A stretch of 64,000 bases of DNA from Bacillota bacterium. Its GTDB lineage: Bacteria > Bacillota > Clostridia > Acetivibrionales > JAEXSP01. This document shows positions 51,572 to 60,905 of this stretch, piece by piece. A program made the translations under genes and the position numbers. Position 1 is the stretch's first letter. Each line of letters opens with the position of its first letter. Location of the stretch: contig JAEXSP010000015.1 in assembly GCA_023453795.1 (NCBI GenBank), positions 1-64,000 of the forward strand. The letters run 5' to 3'. The notes under the pieces were generated by a model. The model ran no database searches, was not told the origin of the DNA, and saw nothing but the letters and a program-made list of their open reading frames with translations.

Positions 51572-52564
51572 ATGGGCTCAAATACTAATTATATTCAAAC
51601 AGTTAACGGAAAGATAAACAGTAAAGACTTAGGGTATTGTCAAAGCCACGAACACCTTTTTATAAGGTATGGGCAGTCCGCAAAGCTTGTTCCGTCGCTA
51701 TGGCTCGACAACTTGAAAAAGACGTGCCTTGAACTGGAAATGTATAAAAAGCTTGGAGGAGCTGCAATAGTGGATGCCCAGCCTATAGGTTGCGGCAGAA
51801 TGGCAGATTATCTTACACGCGCAAGCAGTCAGACGAATATAAATATCATTGCTTCTACAGGATTCCATAAGCTTATATTTTATCCGGACAATCATTGGAT
51901 TTTCAAATTGAACGATTCTGATTTGGCAGACCTTTTTATCAGTGAAATTGAGCTTGGCATGTTTACCAGCTGTGACTTTTTCCGGCCTGCCCGGAGATTG
52001 ACTTCCAAAGCGGGGGTAATAAAAACAGCATCAGATAAGGAAGGACCCACAGAAAAATATGTCAAATTTTTCGAAGCTGCAGCTGAAGCCTCAAGGCAAA
52101 CAGGCGTCCCAATCATGAGCCATACTGAAATGGGAAAAAAGGGACTTGAACAGGTAAAAACCTTTACGGATAAGCAGGTACCTTGTGAATCCATTATTAT
52201 ATGCCATCTTGACCGTGATTTAACAGACTTGGGATATATCCTCTCCGTAGCGGAAACAGGAGTATTTTTGGAGTTTGATACAATAGGAAGATTCAAATAC
52301 CATTCGGATGAAGCTGAAGCAGAATTCCTGCTGAAGCTTGTGGAACATGGGTACGAGGACAGGATCCTTATAGGATTGGACTCCACCCGGGAACGTATGT
52401 ATAGTTATGGCGGATTGATTGGTCTTGACCACATCCTGAATTCGTTCATTCCCCTATTGAAGTCTTACGGTTTAACAGATGAACTTATCAATAAATTTAC
52501 AGTCAGCAACCCTGCGAAAGCATTTACCATAAAAAACAAAACAGTGGAAGGAGAATCCAAATGA
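51572..52564 (+). CDS. Phosphotriesterase-family amidohydrolase (lactonase-like)
   Basis: 330 aa. Begins like PTE-homology proteins; metal ligands suggested by SHEHLF (HxH-like), IMSHTEMGKKG, ICHLDRD and IGLDSTRE. Relatives hydrolyse sugar-acid lactones. Placed between the hydroxyacid dehydrogenase (15 bases) and the shikimate-dehydrogenase-like gene (4-base ATGA overlap). A lactone hydrolysis step is inferred. Confidence 0.8.
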   Translation: MGSNTNYIQTVNGKINSKDLGYCQSHEHLFIRYGQSAKLVPSLWLDNLKKTCLELEMYKKLGGAAIVDAQPIGCGRMADYLTRASSQTNINIIASTGFHKLIFYPDNHWIFKLNDSDLADLFISEIELGMFTSCDFFRPARRLTSKAGVIKTASDKEGPTEKYVKFFEAAAEASRQTGVPIMSHTEMGKKGLEQVKTFTDKQVPCESIIICHLDRDLTDLGYILSVAETGVFLEFDTIGRFKYHSDEAEAEFLLKLVEHGYEDRILIGLDSTRERMYSYGGLIGLDHILNSFIPLLKSYGLTDELINKFTVSNPAKAFTIKNKTVEGESK

Positions 52565-53511
52565 ATTTACCATCAAAAGCAACACAACCTACAATTTATT
52601 TCATCGGAGTAACCACAACAAAGTCTTCTATAATGAAGGTTTTCCCAAAATGGGCAGATGCGCTTGGACTTAAGGACGCAGTGATTAAAGGAATTGACAT
52701 TGAGATACATGCTCAGCCCGAAGTATACAGGGAAGTCGTTCAATTTATAAAAAATGACCCCCTTTCCCTTGGAGCTCTCGTAACAACACATAAAATAGAC
52801 CTGTATAACGCTGCAAAGGATTTATTTGAGTACCTTGATCCATATGCACAGATGTTCGGAGAGCTTTCTTCCATATCCAAGAAGGAAGGAAGATTGGAGG
52901 GTTTTGCCAAAGACCCTATATCCAGCGGTTTATCACTTGAAGCCTTTGTACCGAAAAATTTCTGGAAGGAGCACGGAGGCGAAGTTTTGCTTTTAGGAGC
53001 AGGCGGCAGCGCTATTGCTATGAGTGCATACCTTTTAAATAAGAACAAGGGCGACAATATTCCTTCAAAGCTTATCGTCGGTAACAGAAGCAAACCAAGA
53101 CTCGATGAAATAGAAAAAATAGTAAAACAAATTAATCCAGATGTACCGGCAGAATTCCACCTTACACCTGAAGCAACACAGAATGATGCACTAGTCAACA
53201 AGCTAAAACCCTACTCACTGATTGTCAATGCAACAGGGTTGGGAAAAGACCGTCCAGGCTCTCCATTGACTGATGGGGCTCAATTCCCTATGAACAGCCT
53301 TGTTTGGGAAATCAATTACAGAGGTGATCTCCTTTTCATGGACCAGGCAATGAAGCAGAAAGATGCTAAAAAACTGCATGTAGAAGACGGATGGATCTAT
53401 TTTGTTCATGGATGGACCCAGGTTGTAGCTGAAGTCTTCCATATTGATATTACCGGAAAGACTTTTGATGAATGTGAAAGAATTGCTAATGAGATCAGGC
53501 AAAACGGTTAA
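52561..53511 (+). CDS. Shikimate-dehydrogenase-like protein
   Basis: 316 aa, longer than AroE (~275). N-terminal domain has GALVTTHKIDLYNAAKDLF, where Lys of VTxxHK is the catalytic residue in AroE. NAD(P) motif EVLLLGAGGSAIAMSAYLL, LIVGNRSKPRLDEI. Overlaps the phosphotriesterase gene by 4 bases and belongs to a sugar operon, so oxidation of a quinate-like or sugar-acid substrate is more likely than aromatic synthesis. Confidence 0.78.
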   Translation: MNLPSKATQPTIYFIGVTTTKSSIMKVFPKWADALGLKDAVIKGIDIEIHAQPEVYREVVQFIKNDPLSLGALVTTHKIDLYNAAKDLFEYLDPYAQMFGELSSISKKEGRLEGFAKDPISSGLSLEAFVPKNFWKEHGGEVLLLGAGGSAIAMSAYLLNKNKGDNIPSKLIVGNRSKPRLDEIEKIVKQINPDVPAEFHLTPEATQNDALVNKLKPYSLIVNATGLGKDRPGSPLTDGAQFPMNSLVWEINYRGDLLFMDQAMKQKDAKKLHVEDGWIYFVHGWTQVVAEVFHIDITGKTFDECERIANEIRQNG

Positions 53512-53523
53512 GGAGGAGAAATA

Positions 53524-54102
53524 ATGAACAGCGAAATAAACGTAAATCCTTTTTCAATCTATTTTGATTTGAAAAACGGGCTTTCTAATGATAAAAAACC
53601 TACCCAGCGTTTTCTTTCCAATATGAAAGGAATGTTTGCCGATGACAAAGCGCTGGAGGAAATCCTCAAGAACGGAAATCCCATGGCATATGAGTTCTAT
53701 GAGCTTGGCCTTCCTGAAACTCCCGGCGACCTTTTATTCGGGACCAGTATTGTTTATCCCGGAAAGGTCGGAAACGAATACTTTATGACAAAGGGCCATT
53801 TCCACACAATTTTAGACACGGCAGAGGTATATTATTGTCTGAGCGGAAAAGGCTACATGCTCATGGAAAATCCCGAAGGTGACTGGGACGCACAGTATAT
53901 GGAGGCTGGGAATGCAGTATATGTTCCCAAGAGGTATGCCCACAGAAGTGTAAATGTCGGTACAGAGCCGTTAATTACCTTTTTTGTATTCAGATCAGAT
54001 GCGGGCCACGACTATGGAACTATAGAAACCAAAGGTTACAGGAAACTCATTGTTGAAAAGGATGGGAAACCCGAAATAGTAGACAATCCAAAATGGAAGT
54101 AA
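53524..54102 (+). CDS. Cupin-type glucose-6-phosphate isomerase-family protein
   Basis: 192 aa. Cupin with GHFHTILDTAEVYY (His-x-His, Glu) and YAHRSVN as metal ligands, PGDLLFGTSIVYPGKVG upstream: the archaeal-type PGI signature. Unrelated to the usual bacterial Pgi fold. In this operon the substrate may be another ketose phosphate. AGGAGGAG upstream; 12 bases after the previous stop. Confidence 0.88.
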   Translation: MNSEINVNPFSIYFDLKNGLSNDKKPTQRFLSNMKGMFADDKALEEILKNGNPMAYEFYELGLPETPGDLLFGTSIVYPGKVGNEYFMTKGHFHTILDTAEVYYCLSGKGYMLMENPEGDWDAQYMEAGNAVYVPKRYAHRSVNVGTEPLITFFVFRSDAGHDYGTIETKGYRKLIVEKDGKPEIVDNPKWK

Positions 54103-54128
54103 TCTTCAACATAAGGAGAGATAATTAG

Positions 54129-54773
54129 ATGAGCAAGAAAGCGGAAATAATCAAAAAGATAACGGATTCCGGCTTGGTTGTAGTAGTAAGGGCAGATAAT
54201 TCGGACCAGGCAAAAAAAATCACCGAAGCATGCTTGAAAGGCGGAGCAGCAGCTATTGAGATAACATATACCGTACCGGGAGCTACGAAAGTAATAGAAG
54301 ACCTGGTAAAAGACTATTCTCAGGAAATCATCATAGGTGCAGGTACGGTCCTTGATTCCGAAACAGCCAGAATAGCCATCCTGGCAGGGGCTCAATATGT
54401 AGTCAGCCCATATCTCAGCCGCGAAACCCTTAAGCTATGCAACAGGTACCAAATTCCATGTATGCCCGGCGTTATGACAATCGAGGGAGTGGTTGAGGCA
54501 ATGGAACTAGGCGCTGATATCCTGAAGGTATTCCCCGGAGAAGCCTTCGGCCCAAAAATCATCAAAGCGATCAAAGGTCCTCTTCCTCAGGCGAATATGA
54601 TGCCTACAGGCGGCGTAAGCATTGACAATGTCAGCGAATGGATAAAGGCCGGTGCTGTTGCTGTCGGAGCAGGAGGAAGCCTTATAGCAGGAGCAAAAAA
54701 CGGTGATTATGCCAGCATAACCAAACTTGCAGCTGAATTTGTTCAAAAAATCAAGGAAGCAAGAAATCAATAA
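54129..54773 (+). CDS. eda: KDPG/KHG aldolase
   Basis: 214 aa. Class I Schiff-base aldolase: Glu in AIEITYTVPGATKVI, IIGAGTVLDSETA, catalytic Lys in DILKVFPGEAFG, and the phosphate loop MMPTGGVSIDNV and GAGGSLI. Splits 2-keto-3-deoxy-phosphosugar acids into pyruvate and an aldehyde phosphate. Last gene of the plus operon, ahead of a strong terminator. No Edd dehydratase nearby. Confidence 0.92.
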   Translation: MSKKAEIIKKITDSGLVVVVRADNSDQAKKITEACLKGGAAAIEITYTVPGATKVIEDLVKDYSQEIIIGAGTVLDSETARIAILAGAQYVVSPYLSRETLKLCNRYQIPCMPGVMTIEGVVEAMELGADILKVFPGEAFGPKIIKAIKGPLPQANMMPTGGVSIDNVSEWIKAGAVAVGAGGSLIAGAKNGDYASITKLAAEFVQKIKEARNQ

Positions 54774-54844
54774 ATAATTATACTTTGTTGTGCATTATAT
54801 TATTACCTGGAATACTTACTAACAAGAAGCTACACCCCCATAAA

Positions 54845-54886
54845 AAATTGGGAGTCCGTCGGATTTGATCCGCAGACTCCCAATTT
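54845..54886. terminator. Bidirectional terminator between eda and rhamnulokinase-like gene
   Basis: 12-bp stem AAATTGGGAGTC/GACTCCCAATTT with an inner CGGAT/ATCCG stem. Both genes converge here. Confidence 0.9.
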
Positions 54887-54902
54887 AATGTATAGCAATA
54901 GC

Positions 54903-56384
54903 TTATTCCAAGCCGGTAATGCGAATAAATCTTGCGTAACTCTCATTCCAGCATGCATGCCCGCAAGGTGCATATTCAATCAGCGGAAAACTTTCCCTTA
55001 TCAAGCTCCTGGCTTCTTTCATCGAGGCAAGTTCACCAAGTGAGATGAGCTGAGTCGTTGCATTACCAAGTGCAGTCGCTTCTATCGGTCCGGCATATAC
55101 AACCTTACCGCAGCAGCTTGCGGTCATTTGGCAAAGCAGCGTGTTTTGGGATCCCCCTCCGATAATATGAATATTATCCAAGCTTCGGCCGACAAGCAAT
55201 TCAAGCTTTTCGATTACATAGCGGTATTTATGGGCCAAGCTTTGCAGCGAGACAAGTACGATCTGACCGTCGTTCTGGGGTATCTTCTGACCTGTTTTCC
55301 TGCAATATTCCCGGATCGCCTGAGGCATGTCGGTGGGCTCGTAAAAGCTCTCATCATCCGGATCGATGACACTGTCGAAGGGTTCTTCCTCCCGTGCAAG
55401 CAAAGACAGCTCTTCAAAGCTGTAATCCCTGCCCTCGGAAGCAAACTTCCTCCTGATTTCCTGAATGATCCACATGCCCATTACATTCTTAAGCAGCCTT
55501 ATCGTTCCTCCCACTCCGCCTTCATTTGAAAAGTTGAAACGATAAGCCATGTCGTTAATCACAGGTGCATTGGTTTCAGTGCCTATAATCGACCACGTAC
55601 CGCTGCTTATATAAATTGTCTGCAAATCAGGTTCAGGAACAGCAGCAACCGCAGAAGCAGTATCATGGGCGCCAACCGTTACTACCGGAACAGGCTCAAC
55701 GTTCAGCTCTTTGCAGACTGACGGATTTATTGTCCCATACTGCACCCCGGGATAAATAATGGGAGAGAACAGACGCGAAGGTATCCCCAGCTGTTCCATC
55801 AGTTCTTTGTCCCAATCCCCTTTACCATAGTTATACAACTGTGAAATAGAAGCCAATGTATATTCGTTAAATCGTTCTCCTGTTAAAAAATAGCTGATAA
55901 GATCAGGGATAAAAAGGAATTTATCAGCCGCATCAAAAACATATGGCCGGTCATTGGCTAAAGAAACTAACTGGTACAGTGTATTCATCCTCACTTGCTG
56001 AATCCCGTTTCTGGAATAGAGCTCACTGCCGCCTATGCTTGCGTTGACTTGGGCTACCGTTTTCTCTGTCCTTGCATCACGATAGGAATAGGGGTTCTCA
56101 AGCATAAAACCTTTTTTGTCCAAAAAGGCAAAGTCATTTCCCCATGTGTCAATTCCTATAGCTGCGGGTTTTACCCCCAGGCTTTTGGCCGTCCCAATAC
56201 CAGCTTTTACCCCTTTTAGTATTCCAATGACATCCCAGTAAAGACTTTTTCCTACTTTGACGGATTCATTTCCAAAGCGGGCTATGCTTTTTAATTCAAG
56301 ACCCGAGCCGGTATAATCAACCTTCAGGACGCGCCCGCTTCCACCCCCTATATCACATGCGAGTACACTAACTGCAGTTCTCAA
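54903..56384 (-). CDS. rhaB: Rhamnulokinase-like FGGY kinase
   Basis: 493 aa. ACDIGGGSGRV phosphate loop, IGIDTWGNDFAFLD, YRDARTE, ISSGTWSIIGTE and HIIGGGSQNTLLCQM, the pattern of rhamnulokinase. Phosphorylates L-rhamnulose or a close ketose at C1. Starts TTG eight bases after GGAGGGGG. First or second step with the class II aldolase 19 bases upstream (transcribed first). Confidence 0.85.
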   Translation of the reverse strand: MRTAVSVLACDIGGGSGRVLKVDYTGSGLELKSIARFGNESVKVGKSLYWDVIGILKGVKAGIGTAKSLGVKPAAIGIDTWGNDFAFLDKKGFMLENPYSYRDARTEKTVAQVNASIGGSELYSRNGIQQVRMNTLYQLVSLANDRPYVFDAADKFLFIPDLISYFLTGERFNEYTLASISQLYNYGKGDWDKELMEQLGIPSRLFSPIIYPGVQYGTINPSVCKELNVEPVPVVTVGAHDTASAVAAVPEPDLQTIYISSGTWSIIGTETNAPVINDMAYRFNFSNEGGVGGTIRLLKNVMGMWIIQEIRRKFASEGRDYSFEELSLLAREEEPFDSVIDPDDESFYEPTDMPQAIREYCRKTGQKIPQNDGQIVLVSLQSLAHKYRYVIEKLELLVGRSLDNIHIIGGGSQNTLLCQMTASCCGKVVYAGPIEATALGNATTQLISLGELASMKEARSLIRESFPLIEYAPCGHACWNESYARFIRITGLE

Positions 56385-56403
56385 TGACGATGCCCCCTCC
56401 CGG

Positions 56404-57006
56404 TTAAATCATTTTGCCGAAAATATTGCATTTAGCATCGCATTCAATTCTTTCTACTACACTGAAAGCCTGTTCCAAATGCTTTCCGACAGCTACGGTC
56501 CCGTGGAGCGGTAAAAGCCCGCACAACCCTGTTTTTTTCAATAATTCTCTCTTATCCTTAAAAAAATCATATACATGATCTGCAAGGTCTTCAGAATATG
56601 CCTTTGCCTGCTGAATTAACTGGCAATCCCCCATCTTCTGGGTTGCTTCCGTTACATTTGGAATCGGTTTTTGAGCTGCTACATAAACCATTGTATATTC
56701 AGGATGGGCATGTATTACAGCACCGATTTCAGGTATGTTGCGCAGGAGTTTTGCATGCATCCTGCACTCTCTGGAGAGAACGCCATCTCCTTCAAGAATA
56801 TTGAGATCGTAATCGCATACCAGAATGTTTTCCGGTCCTATCTCGCAGTGCTTATGTTCGGACATCATGGAGGGTGTGACAATGATTCTGTTTTCACCTA
56901 CGCGCATTGCTGCATTCCCTCCGGCAGCATTGGTCAGTCTCCTGTCAAAAAGCAACTTCATTGCTTTTGACAGCTTGCATCTTTCTTCGTAAAAGCTTAT
57001 TTCCAT
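56404..57006 (-). CDS. Class II aldolase/adducin-family protein
   Basis: 200 aa. Zinc site: HAHPEYTMVY (His pair) and LPLHGTVAVGK (distal His), Glu in GPENILVCDYD-type region. N-terminal NAAGGNAAMRVGENR. Homologous to fuculose-1-phosphate and rhamnulose-1-phosphate aldolases, splitting a ketose 1-phosphate into DHAP and lactaldehyde or glycolaldehyde. Companion of the rhamnulokinase-like gene, so the pair form a 6-deoxyketose route. GGAGG upstream. Confidence 0.85.
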   Translation of the reverse strand: MEISFYEERCKLSKAMKLLFDRRLTNAAGGNAAMRVGENRIIVTPSMMSEHKHCEIGPENILVCDYDLNILEGDGVLSRECRMHAKLLRNIPEIGAVIHAHPEYTMVYVAAQKPIPNVTEATQKMGDCQLIQQAKAYSEDLADHVYDFFKDKRELLKKTGLCGLLPLHGTVAVGKHLEQAFSVVERIECDAKCNIFGKMI

Positions 57007-57058
57007 TTTAATTAGCCTCCTTAATACTTTGGCACTTTATTATTCAAGCCTGTAGCTT

Positions 57059-57994
57059 TTATTTTTCCAAAGCTTTGACAACGACTCTTTCCTTCAGCAT
57101 GTCAATCAAAGAAATATCAAAGCCTACCGTTTCAATATTCATTGCAGTTGCAGCTGCTATTGCGCTTGCCTGTTTGAGATTCTCCTCTATTGCAAGGTTT
57201 TTTTCAAAGCCTGCTAGCAGGCCTGATACAAGTGCATCACCGCATCCAACGGTATTACGCACTTCCACCTTCGGTGCAATAACTTTGAAATACCGGCCAT
57301 TTGAGCGCACAATACTTCCCTCACCCCCGCAGGAGACTACAATGTTTTCAATCCCGAAAACATCAAGTTCCTCTATGGCACGTAAAATTTCCCCTTCAGA
57401 GTTCAGTTCTTTCCCTGTCAGAGCACTCAATTCATCAATATTAGGTTTAATAAGGAAAGGACTTTTACGGACTCCCCTTGCCAAATGCTCACCGCTTGCA
57501 TCCAGACATACCCTTGCGCCTTTTTGTCCGGCTATTTCCATAAAGGTATCCTGAAGGTTCGTGTTCCTTTGGTTCGAAGCATCACCCGATATTACAACGA
57601 TATCCCCTTTTGAAACCTTCTCTTTATATACTTGAACCAGCCTGTCTGTTACTTCCTGTTCCATTGGCTTTCCTTTTTCCGCAACAAGTGTACAGTTTGC
57701 GTCTTCATCTATAAGAACATAATTTGTTCGTGAGTTTCCTTCGGAGAGATGTAAAAACTGGACATTAATATTCATTTTCCCCAATTCTTTCAGGATTTCG
57801 CTTCCGACTTCTCCCATAACCGCCCCCACTGCCATGCTGCGGATACCAAGAAGACTAAGATTGATAGAAATGTGCGTACCCTTTCCCCCAACGCAGGAAA
57901 ATTGTTCCTTGATACGGTTTGTAACATTCAGTTTGAACTGATCGAGAATCAGGACTTTATCCATAGCCGGATTCAACGTCACCGTAATAACCAT
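57059..57994 (-). CDS. 1-phosphofructokinase-family (PfkB) hexose kinase
   Basis: 311 aa ribokinase fold. GGKGTHISINLSLLG near the N terminus, anion hole NTVGCGDALVSGLLAG with catalytic Asp. Phosphorylates a ketose phosphate such as tagatose 6-phosphate or fructose 1-phosphate; the substrate is undetermined. GGAGG upstream; 52 bases before the aldolase gene, same direction. Confidence 0.9.
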   Translation of the reverse strand: MVITVTLNPAMDKVLILDQFKLNVTNRIKEQFSCVGGKGTHISINLSLLGIRSMAVGAVMGEVGSEILKELGKMNINVQFLHLSEGNSRTNYVLIDEDANCTLVAEKGKPMEQEVTDRLVQVYKEKVSKGDIVVISGDASNQRNTNLQDTFMEIAGQKGARVCLDASGEHLARGVRKSPFLIKPNIDELSALTGKELNSEGEILRAIEELDVFGIENIVVSCGGEGSIVRSNGRYFKVIAPKVEVRNTVGCGDALVSGLLAGFEKNLAIEENLKQASAIAAATAMNIETVGFDISLIDMLKERVVVKALEK

Positions 57995-58056
57995 TTGCTT
58001 GTCCTCCGTTTTATATTACTCTTTGCTGTTTCAGCTCCTTCAAAGGCTTTATAGAC

Positions 58057-58088
58057 GCAAGGCTGCCTTAGAATCGGGCAGCCCTTGC
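58057..58088 (-). terminator. Hairpin after the OYE-like gene
   Basis: GCAAGGCTGCC pairs with GGGCAGCCCTTGC (58057-58067 with 58076-58088). It lies about 45 bases after the OYE stop with no clear T-run, so a terminator is only likely. Confidence 0.4.
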
Positions 58089-58130
58089 AATCATAGGAAG
58101 GAAAATAATGATAGAAATATCTCATAAAAA

Positions 58131-59372
58131 TCAGGTGTGATTTACTTTCAGTCTTCCTTTTTCTTGTCTTGTCTTAACAAGAACGTCAGTATAGTATTTA
58201 TCATAAGTACAGCAGCCTATAGGACTTTGCTGAATAAGAAGCTCAAGGCAGTTGTCGCAAACCGTACAGTATTTGATTTCATCTTCGCGTCCTTCTCTCA
58301 GTTTCAAAGGCAGTAAAGGATCTGCAAAAGATTGGCGTCCAAGAGCAATCATGTCTGTTACGCCATTTTCGATACACTTTGATCCATATGCAAACAATGA
58401 ACTGTCTTCAGGAGAAACCCCGCGCAGTTTGTTTTTTCCGTCTCTGAATACTGAAAAATTAGAGCCTATCACTACTGTTTCCGGCTTTAGGTTATCTCTG
58501 AACACCTTTGAAAAATACTGGTGCAGGTAAGCAAAATATGGTGACCCTCTGTCAGCTTGTGTGAGACTGACTGTAAGGGACGGGCTTCCGGCAGATTGCA
58601 CAAAATACTGGGCCCCACGTTCCTCAAGACCTTTAATAAGATCAATAGGTTCAGTCAGGTCGATGATAGGAGTATCCGGGCCTGCTGTTCCGAATCCGCC
58701 AGGGAAACCTTCCCAAGCTGAAATTTTTGAACCGATCAGGAAATTCTTATCGTTCACTTCCTTCTGTATTCTTTCATAAAGGTCAAACGCAAACTGACGG
58801 CGGTTTTCCCAGCTGCCGCCATATTTCCATTTTCGGTCGTTATACGGCCTCAATATTTGAGAACCCAGGTATCCGTGGCAAAGCTTCATATCTATGCCGT
58901 CAGCACCTGCTTCATGAGCCATTTTTGCAGCCAGTACGAAATCATTTACTATCTGATCGACTTCCTCTTCTGTCATAAGGTCCCCGCCAAGTCCGGGAAG
59001 CGGTTTTACAGTTACACGGCGAGAAAAAGCAGGGTTGCTTAGTTCACCGGAATGAGTCAATTGAAAAATAAATAAAGCCTTCGGGTTGGTTTCCTTCATT
59101 TTTTTTACGAAGTTTGTCAGCGGTTTGAGATTTTGCGGCATTATCATCAGCTGATTAAGCCTTGATCTGCTTTTATCAGTGACTGAAATTGCCTCCAGAG
59201 TGATCAAGCCGGTCTCACCACGGAATAGGTTTTCATAACGCCTGTATGTGAGATCTGAGGGATTGCCTTCTGCGTCAGCATCAGTACACTCCATTGCCTG
59301 AATAAAAAAACGGTTCGGACATGTTCTTGTACCTATTTGTATAGGCGAAAGAAGTGTCTTTTTATAGTCCAT
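58131..59372 (-). CDS. Old-yellow-enzyme family NADH:flavin oxidoreductase
   Basis: 413 aa. FMN barrel of the OYE/2,4-dienoyl-CoA-reductase type: LLSPIQIGTRTCPNRF, AHEAGADGIDMKLCHGYL (catalytic His), NRRQFAFDLYERI, MIALGRQSFADP. Ends with CTVCDNCLELL and CCTYD, a Cys set for an Fe-S cluster, yet the FAD/NAD domain of dienoyl-CoA reductases is absent. ATG at 59372, GGAGG eight bases upstream. Divergent from the 59882 operon over a palindrome-rich gap. Confidence 0.87.
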   Translation of the reverse strand: MDYKKTLLSPIQIGTRTCPNRFFIQAMECTDADAEGNPSDLTYRRYENLFRGETGLITLEAISVTDKSRSRLNQLMIMPQNLKPLTNFVKKMKETNPKALFIFQLTHSGELSNPAFSRRVTVKPLPGLGGDLMTEEEVDQIVNDFVLAAKMAHEAGADGIDMKLCHGYLGSQILRPYNDRKWKYGGSWENRRQFAFDLYERIQKEVNDKNFLIGSKISAWEGFPGGFGTAGPDTPIIDLTEPIDLIKGLEERGAQYFVQSAGSPSLTVSLTQADRGSPYFAYLHQYFSKVFRDNLKPETVVIGSNFSVFRDGKNKLRGVSPEDSSLFAYGSKCIENGVTDMIALGRQSFADPLLPLKLREGREDEIKYCTVCDNCLELLIQQSPIGCCTYDKYYTDVLVKTRQEKGRLKVNHT

Positions 59373-59881
59373 ACCTAATACCTCCCAATTGTGAATTATT
59401 AATGACAATAACCTTTGTTATTTTTATAACAATTAAGCCTATAAAAAAATACTTGAATTTAAAACATCCTTGAAAAAAGTCCAATTTTGAAGTCGTGTTG
59501 CATGAATTGTAAAAGAAATCAACTTATCATAACATCATAATAACAATAGCATAAATAGCAATTTGTTTCAAGTAGTTATTATATGAAAAAGCTGGTACAT
59601 TTTTAAGCTAATATTTACATTGATATTGACAAACCACTATTTTCGGGATAAAATAAATTCTAAAGACTCAACTTGTTATAACAATATAATAACATTATAT
59701 CATCAGAGTATTCAATAAACAATCAGGTTAAGAAAATTTCTCCCGACGCTTTAGAAGCTTCAACAAATATATTATATACAGTTGTTATGGTTCCCTTGCG
59801 TACCTGCAAGCTTAAGAATATTAAGCAAAATATTTGAAAACCATAATATTAAAATAAGAAAAAAACGGAGGAGATGCATTC
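59373..59881. other. Divergent regulatory gap with TTGTTA/TAACAA palindromes
   Basis: 509 bases without a gene. TTGTTA-N6-TAACAA at 59415-59432 lies just before the OYE-like gene. TTGTTATAACAA (59673-59684, perfect palindrome) lies after a sigma-A promoter serving the plus genes. Further ATAACA half-sites occur around 59527-59545 and 59690. The transcript leader for the plus genes would be about 220 bases and AT-rich; no riboswitch core seen. Confidence 0.5.
59626..59654 (+). promoter_or_regulatory. Sigma-A promoter of the 59882-61973 operon
   Basis: TTGACA, 17 bases, TAAAAT. The palindrome TTGTTATAACAA begins 19 bases downstream, where a repressor would block initiation. Confidence 0.7.
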
Positions 59882-60865
59882 ATGAAACTAGGTTTTTTTA
59901 CTGCCAATTATACTGAAAAGCCGCTTGAAGAAGTTGCAAAGCTGGCTGCAGATCATGGCTATGAAGCCCTCGAGATTCCTGCTTATGAGGATAACGGCCA
60001 ACTGGACACCAAAGAGGTTATTAAAGGCAACAACGCTCAGAAGATCAGAAAAATGGTTGAAGACCATGGTCTGATAATTTCGGCTTTAAGCAATCATGCT
60101 GACTCCCTATTGATTATGGGACCTCACGGAGTGGATACTGATGCAATTTACAAGGGGACAAAAGAGGAAAAGATCCGTTTTGGTACAGAAAGCCTCATCA
60201 GGACCGCACAAGCCGCAAATGCTTTGGGAGTTCCTGTAGTAAACGGCTTTACCGGAATCGAGAATTTTGGGCGCTATTTTCCGTTTCCAAGTGCACATGG
60301 ATGGTCAGACCTTGAAAAAGAATTCGCAGAAAAATTTATCCCGATTTTGGACAAGTTCAAGGAATACGGTGTTAAATTTGCAGTAGAACCTCATCCAAAC
60401 AATTTCATTTATGACATTCATACTGCAGAACGTGCAATACAATTGGTCGATAATCATCCATGCCTCGGTTATAATCTTGACCCAGCCAACCTTATATATC
60501 TCGGTCTGAAAGTAGAAAATTTCATCGACAGGCTCGGCGACAGAATATTCCACGTCCACGCTAAAGACGGTGAAATAGTTGAACATAACCTTCCTGTTGG
60601 CGGTATCCTTATGCAGGGAGACTGGCAGAGGCTTGACAGGACCTTCAGATTCCGTATTCCGGGTTGGGGAAGTGTGCCATGGAAAAAGATCATAACTGAA
60701 CTGTCAATGGTTGGTTACAACTATGTAATGAGTTACGAGCACGAAGATGTCACCATGAGCCGTGCTGACGGTGTTGTAAAAACGGCTGCATACCTTAAGC
60801 CTTTGCTGATTAATGCACCGTACGAAGGCAGAAAAGACAAGCTGTTCCAGGGCAAGACCGAATAA
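59882..60865 (+). CDS. Xylose-isomerase-like TIM-barrel sugar isomerase/epimerase
   Basis: 327 aa. Metal-site motifs: FAVEPHPNNFIYDI (Glu), GYNLDPANLIYLGL (Asp), FHVHAKDGE (His and Asp) and MSYEHEDVTM (Glu). Family members isomerise or epimerise sugars, inosose or 3-keto sugars. Paired with the dehydrogenase that starts 40 bases after its stop. CGGAGGAG before ATG. Confidence 0.9.
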   Translation: MKLGFFTANYTEKPLEEVAKLAADHGYEALEIPAYEDNGQLDTKEVIKGNNAQKIRKMVEDHGLIISALSNHADSLLIMGPHGVDTDAIYKGTKEEKIRFGTESLIRTAQAANALGVPVVNGFTGIENFGRYFPFPSAHGWSDLEKEFAEKFIPILDKFKEYGVKFAVEPHPNNFIYDIHTAERAIQLVDNHPCLGYNLDPANLIYLGLKVENFIDRLGDRIFHVHAKDGEIVEHNLPVGGILMQGDWQRLDRTFRFRIPGWGSVPWKKIITELSMVGYNYVMSYEHEDVTMSRADGVVKTAAYLKPLLINAPYEGRKDKLFQGKTE

Positions 60866-60905
60866 AATAACAGATATGATAAATTTAATCCAAGGGGGAA
60901 AAAAC

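Noticed and set aside
52561..53511. aroE of the shikimate pathway
   Set aside because: Longer than AroE and embedded with a 4-base overlap in a sugar-acid operon with no other aromatic genes.
59373..59881. Riboswitch in the long leader of the 59882 operon
   Set aside because: AT-rich with small palindromes only; no conserved aptamer core recognised.
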